A DNA stretch of 7,698 bases from Caldifarciminota bacterium (GTDB lineage Bacteria; Hydrothermota; Tepidihabitantia; B3-TA06; JALVRC01), in assembly GCA_027025255.1 (NCBI GenBank), contig JALVRC010000005.1:1-7698 (forward strand). Reading direction: 5' to 3'. Shown here piece by piece: positions 1-7,054 of this stretch; positions within the stretch are counted from its first letter, which is position 1; the number at the start of each line of letters is the position of its first letter. The notes beneath the pieces were generated by a model. It did no database searches and was not told where the DNA came from. It saw only the letters and a list, made by a program, of their open reading frames with translations. The position numbers and the translations under genes are program-made.

Positions 1-183
<183 letters not shown>

Positions 184-188
184 ATAAG

Positions 189-1145
189 TTAATGGAAAGC
201 ATCGACTTTCATATCGTAATCAAGTAGATATTTTTTATTCTTCCAATAATATGCAACTGTAATGTGAAATTTAAAGAACCTTAAGGATTCGGAACTAGCA
301 TCTTTTGGAATTTCCGTTGCATTTTCCTCTATGGTATCCACAATTCCATCTCCATTAAAATCATAACCAACAAATACTTTAAAATCTTCAACATTCGGTA
401 ATACTTTTTCTTCATTTCTGTAAAGCCAATATCTCCCATCTGTGGCTTTCCTAACATACCAAACAATAGCAGGTAAAACCTTACCTTTATCTGAAGTTGA
501 ACAATCCTTTATTCCTTCCAGTGGTTTTTCTTTACTATTAAAAATCAAATCAAACGTAAAAGCACCTTTTTTTACCTTCTCTATTCTCCTTCCCTCTTGA
601 ATAACCTTATTGGCATTATCTCTTCTTCCACATACAATAATAGCTTTCTTAGATTTTATATCTTCTGAACCGGAATTATCTATATCAATCTTATCAACAA
701 CTATGTCTTTAGCTCCCTCCGCATAAGTCTCAACTTTAGCAAAAAACTTTTGAGAAACTATCGTTTCATAAACTGCATTTGGTATTTCCCCATCTGGATA
801 ATGATCTTTAGTAAAATCTTCTATAATTGTCCACCCATCCGCAACAAAAAACCTATCACTTCCTTGTTTACAAAATTGCTCATCAACGTTGCAAGAATCA
901 TCAACATAAAACAAGCAAACTCCCTTATTAAAACATCCACTTTTAGGATATCCAAAACCAGCATGTCTAACATCATCTTCTAAAATCCTAAAAGCCTCCC
1001 TTACTTCCTTCAAAGTCTGTGCTTTTATTCTTTCCCGCGAGCTATTGTTAACAAACATAATGTAAAATGAATAAACGGAAGCCAACAATACAAGCATCAA
1101 AACCACAGATACAATTAATTCAATTAAAGTAATACCCTTTCTCAT
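189..1145 (-). CDS. pilW: PilW-like minor pilin (type IV pilus assembly)
   Basis: 318 residues with a type III (class 3) signal: a short basic leader MRKG, predicted prepilin-peptidase cleavage after G4, then ITLIE with the conserved Glu at mature position 5 and a hydrophobic helix to about residue 31. The segment LEDDVRHAGFGYP (55-67) fits the PilW hallmark in which a helix ending in RxDxRxAG leads to the globular head. NVEDFKVFVGYDFNGDGIVD (251-270) fits the PilW motif of a 'quality/score' strand followed by YG-D-x-DG. Residues 262-273 form a canonical EF-hand-like loop (D262, N264, D266, G267, D270, E273). Six cysteines (71, 77, 85, 92, 172, 215) could form three disulfides in the periplasm. 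It is the last gene of the operon; its ATG overlaps the pilV stop by one base (TAATG) with only a weak Shine-Dalgarno sequence, so translational coupling is likely. In known systems PilW joins PilV and PilX in the tip priming complex. A GspJ-type pseudopilin is the alternative, but the PilY1 neighbour favours PilW. Confidence 0.85.
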   Translation of the reverse strand: MRKGITLIELIVSVVLMLVLLASVYSFYIMFVNNSSRERIKAQTLKEVREAFRILEDDVRHAGFGYPKSGCFNKGVCLFYVDDSCNVDEQFCKQGSDRFFVADGWTIIEDFTKDHYPDGEIPNAVYETIVSQKFFAKVETYAEGAKDIVVDKIDIDNSGSEDIKSKKAIIVCGRRDNANKVIQEGRRIEKVKKGAFTFDLIFNSKEKPLEGIKDCSTSDKGKVLPAIVWYVRKATDGRYWLYRNEEKVLPNVEDFKVFVGYDFNGDGIVDTIEENATEIPKDASSESLRFFKFHITVAYYWKNKKYLLDYDMKVDAFH

Positions 1146-1627
1146 TACTTAGCCGTTATATAAATTTCATCACCTAATTTATGCTCTTTTCCTCTATACA
1201 TCCAGTAAACCCACACTTTTGTCCTCTTTAAATAAGGTTTCAAGTAATCATCATCGACACACAGTTTCACTGTAAAAGTATAGGTAACAGAAGTATTATC
1301 CACCGTTTTATTAACCGACACTCCTTTAAAAACTGCATATTCATAACCCGGAGGACAGGAATCAGAAACAGCAGGATACCCCGAAGGAGGAGTTTCTCTA
1401 AATCCTAAATCTTTAAGCTTAGCCTTTTCAAAGTAATAGACTTTAATACTTCTTAACTCCGAAGAAACACTTTCCAAAATTTTTTGAGCAATCTGCATTT
1501 TCTGCACTGATTCGTTATATTTTATATTAGCTAAAAGTAGAGGTAATATTCCAAGAACACCCACCAAAAATATAACCATAGCGACAAGAACCTCTACTAA
1601 CGTAAAACCATACCTCAAGTTTCTCAA
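1145..1627 (-). CDS. pilV: PilV-like minor pilin (type IV pilus assembly)
   Basis: 160 residues from a TTG start. The leader MRNLRYG is followed by FTLVEVLVAMVIFLVGVLGI, a textbook prepilin N terminus: cleavage after G7, Glu at mature position 5, and the 'A(M)xIFxxGxLGxxxL' pattern typical of PilV/GspI. The head is small, with one cysteine pair (C91, C123) and ends in beta-strands (TFTVKLCV, TKVWVYWMYRGK), where PilV proteins carry the RxVxVxVxW strand. It overlaps the fimT stop by 4 nt (TTGA) and ends in a TAATG overlap with pilW. The start is ambiguous: a second in-frame TTG (1618-1616, Leu4) also has a GAGG 9 nt upstream, and starting there gives a shorter leader MRYG with the same mature protein. 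Role by family: a subunit of the minor-pilin priming complex below PilY1. GspI of a type II secretion system is the alternative, less likely given the operon. Confidence 0.85.
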   Translation of the reverse strand: MRNLRYGFTLVEVLVAMVIFLVGVLGILPLLLANIKYNESVQKMQIAQKILESVSSELRSIKVYYFEKAKLKDLGFRETPPSGYPAVSDSCPPGYEYAVFKGVSVNKTVDNTSVTYTFTVKLCVDDDYLKPYLKRTKVWVYWMYRGKEHKLGDEIYITAK

Positions 1628-2157
1628 CCTCTAATAACCTCTGTAATCCCCGTTATACCCCTAAATTTAATACCATAAATAATATCGTCGTATTTAGAAC
1701 TTTGGAATTTCACCTCACAAGGCACTGCTCCTAATTTGGGAGGACCTACAGGAAGAAAAATAATACATTTCCCCGTATCAGAAAAACACTTCTTTTTCAA
1801 AGTGTTTTTGATCACTTTAAATAAACTCGATTTACCATAAGACAGTATAACATCTCCATCATCATATTTAACATTCTTATTCTTATCAACAAAAATCAGA
1901 TAAAGCACTGGATCCAATTCAGAATTACCAGTCCAGTTCTGAGGGGAGTCTTCAACAATAGCAACTATTACCCTCTCCCCGTTCCTTCTAGAATAATCTC
2001 TAGCATAACCTATATTGGTAGATAACTCGTAAACAAACCCTTTAAGTCTCTGATTCTCTAACCACCTACCAAAATAAGGGAAAGAAACGAATGAAAGTAT
2101 AATAATCACAGCAATAACGACAAGTAACTCTATTAAAGAAAAAGCAGCTCTTCGCAT
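1624..2157 (-). CDS. FimT/FimU (GspH)-like minor pilin
   Basis: 177 residues starting at an ATG that overlaps the pilY1 stop by one base (TAATG). The N terminus MRRAAFSLIELLVVIAVIII is a prepilin signal with Glu at mature position 5, but the residue before the cleavage site is Ala5, not the usual Gly. Domain hallmarks of the GspH/FimT fold follow: the helix end LSTNIGYARDYSRRNGERVIVAI (45-67; family pattern 'aRxxAxxRxxxVxV'), the strand LIFVDKNKNVKYDDGDVIL (87-105; family pattern 'vFxDxNxNGxxDxGDxiL'), IIFLPVGPP (132-140), and a C-terminal 'GxxxxGxTGxTEVIRG' strand. C124, C131 and C147 are present, an odd number. In pseudomonads FimU caps the minor-pilin complex, while FimT can bind DNA during uptake in some competent bacteria; I cannot separate FimT from FimU here, so no symbol is given. 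It sits between pilY1 and pilV in a translationally coupled chain. Confidence 0.82.
   Translation of the reverse strand: MRRAAFSLIELLVVIAVIIILSFVSFPYFGRWLENQRLKGFVYELSTNIGYARDYSRRNGERVIVAIVEDSPQNWTGNSELDPVLYLIFVDKNKNVKYDDGDVILSYGKSSLFKVIKNTLKKKCFSDTGKCIIFLPVGPPKLGAVPCEVKFQSSKYDDIIYGIKFRGITGITEVIRG
1628..1642 (-). promoter_or_regulatory. Paired GAGG ribosome binding sites for pilV
   Basis: AGAGGTT occurs twice, 10 nt apart (1642-1636 and 1632-1626, the second running into the start codon). The first GAGG lies 10 nt before TTG 1627; the second lies 9 nt before the in-frame TTG 1618. Both sit inside the fimT 3' end, consistent with coupled translation. Which one is used decides whether the leader is seven or four residues long. 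Confidence 0.5.
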
Positions 2158-5100
2158 TACCTAACTTTTCTCCAAAGTAAAATCGTGATATTCTTAGCAA
2201 ATTTTGCAGGATTTAATTTTATTCTTTCCAGATTACCTGTAGAAGAATTTACTAAACCAAATGCAACAACCTGTGCTGTTCCTGCATGACCTGTATAAAT
2301 TATAGGTTGACTTGGAACACCTGTATCAGAAAGTTCTACACTTCTAATAGTTACATACTTGCCCGGCTGATTTATATTTTCCCCACCAAACAACTCTGTT
2401 CCTAACTCTCCAGAGTTAAATTTTACAGCATAAAATCTTGATTTTCCTCCGCCACATGGAGAATTTTCTGGTTGAAAAGTAGTAAAAAACACATATCCTC
2501 CATAAACCTCTGCTTTTCTTAAAACCCTTTCATTATTGTTTTTTTGTGAAACAGATCCTTCAGGAGTTTTATCCTTCTCATCTCTATGCCCAAGTTCTAT
2601 AACCCAACTTTGTTTACCAGGATTAGTGGCATTCGAACTTGTCATATTTCGGAAATCTCCACACATCAAACTACTTGGAGGACAAGAACAAGTATCAGTA
2701 TAAGTCCTACCGTCAAGAACTAAACCATAAAAGCGCTGATACGGATAATTAGGGTCATATTCATCATAATCTCCTGTTCCAAAAAATACCCATAACTTAC
2801 CACTTAAATCTTTAGCAATTACTGGTGTCACTGTAATAGGTCTATCAGAATCTTCAGGAGTAAAAGCATCATCATAATAACAAGGCTTAAAAGCAATGGA
2901 ACTTTCATCTAAATCTCCATCTTGAATCAAGGATTTAGCATCTACATTCCATAGAGCTCCGTAATAATCCCCAAATACGACATTTTTAATACTTCCATCA
3001 ACATCTCGCACAACTGCAATATTAGTTAAAACATCACCTATCTTATCACTGACCTTTTTTATCCCAATTATCTCACCAGTAAACAAATTGACAATTATAA
3101 GGTAAGCCTTTTTATCAGTATAATTTCTAATAAAATCATCACTATATCCAGAACCAAATACTGCAACCCAAGTATCACCAAGTTTACCAAGTGCAGGAGC
3201 AGATATTGCAGTTCCAAGTTTACTCACAACATCTGGATGATTAAACTTATTTATTTCCCATAGAAACTTCGGATTTTCAGGATCAGTAATATCAATGGCA
3301 AAAATATAATTACCTCCTCGTCCTCCTCCTCCAACTAAAACAGTTCTCCAGTTTCCACTCTCGTCTTGAGCATCTATTGCTCTAAGTAAACCGTCAGCGA
3401 TATAAGTTTGATTAGAATTTACATTATGTTTCAATTTAGGTAAAACCGCTTCAGGAATATAACTCCATAACTCAATAGGAGGATTCAATGGTTTGTATCT
3501 TGGAACAAGACCCGATGTTTCATATCTTGCAATTTCAAAAGCATGTAGCATCCCATCATTACTCATAAAATAAAGGACAAGCGGCCTTGATCTGTGATTC
3601 TTTACAAACTCATAGTAAGACGAAACGTTGTAAAACATATTAGGAATACCAACAAGCAACGGGTTAGAGTGAAGGATACTTCCTAATTTCCACTGTTCAT
3701 TATCTTCAGGTTTTCCATCATCATCTCCATAAGGCGGTTCAGAATCCATATTTCTTCCTTTAGATGCAGGAAAATCTTTTACGTAAAACCCTCTAACAAA
3801 TCTTATCAGCTTTTCCGTTTCATCATAGAATTTATCTGTTGGATCACAATTACCCATCGTTCCCAACCTATCTTTTAAATCCAAACAGTTAGAAAGATCA
3901 AAGTTATCGAAACCGTTAAAATCATGAGAAAGTCTATTTATGCGAGTTAATATAAATCTTCCATTTTCCAACCAATTCTTATCATAAATCTCCTTTCTAT
4001 TTAACTTCCCGGGTAAAGCTCTCATCAAATAGTAACCCAAACCTGCGGGCAAATCAGAGTCATTACCTACCGTCCCAAAAACACTAATAGTTCCTAACCT
4101 ATTCTGGTCTTCATCCTTTTCACAATTACCAGCAAGATAACAATCTGCATATAACGCTTTAACATCACCTAACCAACTAAAAGGTTTTGTTTCTGTTAAA
4201 ATGTATGCAGCCCTTCCCTCAAAAAATGGAGGACTAACTTGCGGTTGCGAAAGAGAGATCTTCTCCCTCGGAGTTAACGTTTCCAAAGAACCCGTGGAAC
4301 AAGTTGGCTCCTTTCCATTAGCTCCCTCAACATACTTCCTTACTCTAACATCATCAAAGTAGAAGCCACTATACCATCCACCAAAACCAATCTTTCCTGA
4401 AGGAAGAGAAAATACACTAGGAGCTGTAAAGTTAGCTACCGTCTTAAAATCTTCATCTTTATCAATATCTCTGGGCTCAGAAGGAGCTATTTTTACTCTT
4501 AAATAGCTTTCATTAGTAATCTTATCTTTAAAAACCCTTACCTTTACCCAATACCATTTATTTCTCGCAGGAAAACTACCCCCAAGAATTCTCCCAGGAT
4601 AAGTTTGATACTGCCACCCATAATCAACGCCTGAAGCATAAGGCCTAAAAATAAACTTATCATTATAGAACTCCATACCCCACATGTTACCAGCATCCAT
4701 AACAAATACAGGATTAAACTGAGGATTACCCCAACGGCTTACCCAGCCATTATAGTGATAATAAGGTCCAGCATTCATTTTATAATAAACTTCATAATGA
4801 TCCCAATTAACATCTCCATTAAAAAGATAGGGTCCCGTATCACAACTTCTCCCACTTCCATCTGGAATACCACATAAACCATTATGGACATCGATAGCTT
4901 TCCCATTTCTAAAAATATCTGCTTGTAAAATTTTATTTCCTTTAGGAAGTTCTTTTACTATCCACCAGTTATAAAAATCATCAGGAGTAGGAACATTTAC
5001 CCAACCATCTACGTCATAATTCTTATCTCTACACTGCTCTGTACCATCAGGACATCCTACAGCAGAATACAGAGGATAAGAATCCCAACTTTCATACAGA

Positions 5101-7043
5101 TCAAAAGTTTCCTTTATATTAGACTTGGGCATCCTAAAGTTTTTATTTCCCCACCACACAAAAATTCTATTTTTACCTTCTTTAATTTTTGGAACTTTTA
5201 TCCATATATTTAATTTCCCATCCTCCCTATTAAACTTTTTTATCCAAAATGGAATTTGATTTCCAAAGTTGTCCGTTACAATAATATCAGATCCATCCTC
5301 ATTCGCATCAGATAACATTTGACTTTCAATTTCAGCTAAAACTTGATAATTGTAAAGAACATCATATCCATGATCAGGTTGCCACTCAATATCCACCGGT
5401 AACTTATATTTCCAATAGCATGCAAGTTTAGGATACACATTCACTATAAATTCAGCATTATCGAAACTAGCATCTTCATCACAAGAAACATTTACTTTCA
5501 TTGACAAACGCCCTCCATTAAAAAGAACAGAGGGAGAAGGTATAATTCTGAGAGTAAACTTCCTACTCCCTTTCCCTTCAATTTTAAAAGAGGAAGGAGC
5601 ATCTAAACTACAATTTTCACCGTCTTCATCACACCAATACACAAGCCAGTCTTCTTTTTGGGAACCATATGCTGAATAATCTACATCTATATGAAAATTG
5701 GCAGTTTCATATGATCTGTTCCTAATTCTTACAGAAAAATTCCTAACAATTTGATCTTGACGCGCAATATTAAAAACTGAAAATATATATCTATCTAAAG
5801 TATTACCTCCAATGGTTTCAGAAAGTCTTTGAATATCAGGATTTATCTCGATAATATTCCTTCCTTTTTCTATATCGCCTTGTGAAACTATAATATCAGT
5901 ATTACCATAAACTTCTACGTAAGGTTCTAAGTTAAAATAGTTCCTAATCATTATGTACTCTATATCTGTCCCACAACACCGCCGCCATCCCATTCTATCA
6001 AAACCAAAATATCCTTCAGTCCAAGAATCTTCTCTAACAAAATTTCCATTGATAACACGTCCATTAACAGACTTAAATGACATATGTCTACCATTAATCC
6101 ACAGAGATATAGTGGACTTAGATACTTTTATATCGAAAACATACCTTGAATTGTGATAAGGATACCAATCAACTTTAGCCTGAGTTTCCCATCTATTAGA
6201 TCCTCTAACCCTCTTTTGAAGTTCAATAACAAAATGGCGCCTTGTATAGTGAAACTTATCTGAAACCCTCCAAAAATCACTAGCCTTCTTTATATAAAGC
6301 CTATAACCCGGCTCCTTTGCCAGCTCTTCAGCTTTCCCATTCACAGCCTGGGATAAAAAGTATATTTTCATGTCAGAATAATATACACCTCTTGGATCAT
6401 AAAATTTCACATCATCCACATGTAACGTGAATGGAGCCTCGACTTTAGCCTCATCACCAGTTCTTATAGGAGTTAAAGTGTATACTGTATAAAGTGCATT
6501 GTTAATAAACAAAGTATTAGGGTCATACCATCTATGAGAAGAAGGGTATTTAGAAAACTTCGGATCACTGAGATTATAAGCGTAAAACGGAAAAACTGCT
6601 GCAGCACATGAATAACTACTTCTATCATTGCTTTTATTTTCCTCTGATTCTACACCAGGATTACAAAAAGATATATTCTGCTTGTCATCAATTACCATAT
6701 TAATATATCTAGTCTCTTCAGGTTTCAAATCATAAATTGATAACCACAAACCTAATTTATTCACTTTATAGTTATTATCCTTTTTAGGTATAACCCAGTA
6801 AGCTAGCTCTTTTTCTTCACCAACACTATCATCGATAAATTTCAAATTTTTTAGATCAGTTCTTAACCAACCTTTATCCATGTATAGCTTAGCCGGTATC
6901 TCCACATATATTTGACACCATTTCCCGATGCAATCAGAAGTATCATTTGGATTAGTAATCCTTAACTTTATTATGTGAGCTCCTTCTGCACTATTAATAA
7001 GCAACAGAAAAGATAACATAATAGTACAAATATACTTCAACAC
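2157..7043 (-). CDS. pilY1: Giant PilY1-like pilus-tip protein with two DUF2341/lectin-like units
   Basis: 1628 residues from GTG. Signal peptide MLKYICTIMLSFLLLINSAEG, probable cleavage near AEG|A (21/22). Inferred order: DUF2341-like domain (24-120), ConA/lectin-like beta region (about 200-378), Ig-like beta-sandwich (about 430-540), a second and clearer DUF2341 domain (542-635; WKYKLPVDI, 'DGSDIIVTDNFGNQIPFWI', 'IWIKVPKIKEGKNRIFVWWGN'), a second ConA-like region (about 640-915), then the PilY1 beta-propeller. Propeller motifs: GSILHSNPLLVG (1121-1132), SNDGMLHAFE (1161-1170), ELWSYIPEAVLPKL (1191-1204), YIADG (1214-1218), WRTVLVGGGGRGG (1232-1244), AIDITDP (1249-1255), LGTAISAP (1276-1283), VAVFGSGY (1293-1300), GDYYGALWNVD (1358-1368) and VFFGTGDY (1419-1426), ending LLWRKVR. 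The calcium loop before GDYYG is degenerate. No MIDAS motif is visible. There are 24 mature cysteines, many in close pairs. By family it is exported by Sec, sits at the pilus tip on the minor pilins, and acts in adhesion and in control of extension and retraction. The well-known Pseudomonas protein is roughly 1160 residues, so this one is long. The propeller assignment is firm; the N-terminal domain names are from pattern only. Confidence 0.88.
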   Translation of the reverse strand: MLKYICTIMLSFLLLINSAEGAHIIKLRITNPNDTSDCIGKWCQIYVEIPAKLYMDKGWLRTDLKNLKFIDDSVGEEKELAYWVIPKKDNNYKVNKLGLWLSIYDLKPEETRYINMVIDDKQNISFCNPGVESEENKSNDRSSYSCAAAVFPFYAYNLSDPKFSKYPSSHRWYDPNTLFINNALYTVYTLTPIRTGDEAKVEAPFTLHVDDVKFYDPRGVYYSDMKIYFLSQAVNGKAEELAKEPGYRLYIKKASDFWRVSDKFHYTRRHFVIELQKRVRGSNRWETQAKVDWYPYHNSRYVFDIKVSKSTISLWINGRHMSFKSVNGRVINGNFVREDSWTEGYFGFDRMGWRRCCGTDIEYIMIRNYFNLEPYVEVYGNTDIIVSQGDIEKGRNIIEINPDIQRLSETIGGNTLDRYIFSVFNIARQDQIVRNFSVRIRNRSYETANFHIDVDYSAYGSQKEDWLVYWCDEDGENCSLDAPSSFKIEGKGSRKFTLRIIPSPSVLFNGGRLSMKVNVSCDEDASFDNAEFIVNVYPKLACYWKYKLPVDIEWQPDHGYDVLYNYQVLAEIESQMLSDANEDGSDIIVTDNFGNQIPFWIKKFNREDGKLNIWIKVPKIKEGKNRIFVWWGNKNFRMPKSNIKETFDLYESWDSYPLYSAVGCPDGTEQCRDKNYDVDGWVNVPTPDDFYNWWIVKELPKGNKILQADIFRNGKAIDVHNGLCGIPDGSGRSCDTGPYLFNGDVNWDHYEVYYKMNAGPYYHYNGWVSRWGNPQFNPVFVMDAGNMWGMEFYNDKFIFRPYASGVDYGWQYQTYPGRILGGSFPARNKWYWVKVRVFKDKITNESYLRVKIAPSEPRDIDKDEDFKTVANFTAPSVFSLPSGKIGFGGWYSGFYFDDVRVRKYVEGANGKEPTCSTGSLETLTPREKISLSQPQVSPPFFEGRAAYILTETKPFSWLGDVKALYADCYLAGNCEKDEDQNRLGTISVFGTVGNDSDLPAGLGYYLMRALPGKLNRKEIYDKNWLENGRFILTRINRLSHDFNGFDNFDLSNCLDLKDRLGTMGNCDPTDKFYDETEKLIRFVRGFYVKDFPASKGRNMDSEPPYGDDDGKPEDNEQWKLGSILHSNPLLVGIPNMFYNVSSYYEFVKNHRSRPLVLYFMSNDGMLHAFEIARYETSGLVPRYKPLNPPIELWSYIPEAVLPKLKHNVNSNQTYIADGLLRAIDAQDESGNWRTVLVGGGGRGGNYIFAIDITDPENPKFLWEINKFNHPDVVSKLGTAISAPALGKLGDTWVAVFGSGYSDDFIRNYTDKKAYLIIVNLFTGEIIGIKKVSDKIGDVLTNIAVVRDVDGSIKNVVFGDYYGALWNVDAKSLIQDGDLDESSIAFKPCYYDDAFTPEDSDRPITVTPVIAKDLSGKLWVFFGTGDYDEYDPNYPYQRFYGLVLDGRTYTDTCSCPPSSLMCGDFRNMTSSNATNPGKQSWVIELGHRDEKDKTPEGSVSQKNNNERVLRKAEVYGGYVFFTTFQPENSPCGGGKSRFYAVKFNSGELGTELFGGENINQPGKYVTIRSVELSDTGVPSQPIIYTGHAGTAQVVAFGLVNSSTGNLERIKLNPAKFAKNITILLWRKVR
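4299..5420 (-). repeat. Second DUF2341 plus lectin-like unit inside pilY1
   Basis: Codons for about residues 542-915. The DUF2341 part begins at C542-W544 and ends at the WWGN signature (630-633). The lectin-like part ends with a 'GKIGFGGWYSGFYFDDVRVRKY' strand pair followed by EPTCSTG (912-918), the ending seen in many DUF2341-ConA surface proteins. It corresponds in order and motif to the first unit. The similarity is at the protein pattern level, not obvious DNA repetition. Boundaries are approximate. Confidence 0.55.
5910..6974 (-). repeat. First DUF2341 plus lectin-like unit inside pilY1
   Basis: Codons for about residues 24-378, straight after the signal peptide. 'KNLKFIDDSVGEEKELAYWV' (65-84) and 'LGLWLSIYDLKPEETRYINMVI' (97-118) match the 'DIIVTDNFGNQIPFWI' and 'LNIWIKVPKIKEGKNRIFVW' elements of the second unit. 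The closing segment 'GYFGFDRMGW...DIEYIMIRNYFNLEPYVEV' (344-378) matches 'GKIGFGGWYS...DDVRVRKY...EPTCSTG' of the second unit. This copy is more diverged and lacks the WWGN signature. A C38/C43 pair and C127/C146 could make disulfides. Confidence 0.45.
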
Positions 7044-7047
7044 AACT

Positions 7048-7054
7048 ACCTCCT
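7048..7054 (-). promoter_or_regulatory. Strong ribosome binding site for pilY1
   Basis: AGGAGGT, a full match to the anti-Shine-Dalgarno core, overlaps the pilX stop codon (TAG at 7055-7053). It lies 4 nt before the GTG (7043-7041) and 7 nt before the next codon, TTG (7040-7038), so either may be the start; the protein differs by one residue, removed with the signal peptide. It is the best SD site in the operon. Confidence 0.8.

Noticed and set aside
195..236. Small stems (GAAAG/CTTTC and ATATC/GATAT) followed by TTTTTT on the + strand, a possible serS terminator
   Set aside because: The stems are only 5 bp, the one next to the T-run is entirely A/T apart from one pair with an 11-nt loop, and all lie within pilW codons. 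Too weak to call.
750..983. 77-residue plus-strand ORF opposite pilW
   Set aside because: Antisense to a well-supported pilin gene, with no recognisable motif or SD.
5953..6156. 67-residue plus-strand ORF opposite pilY1
   Set aside because: Antisense shadow within a continuous long coding frame, with no motif or SD.
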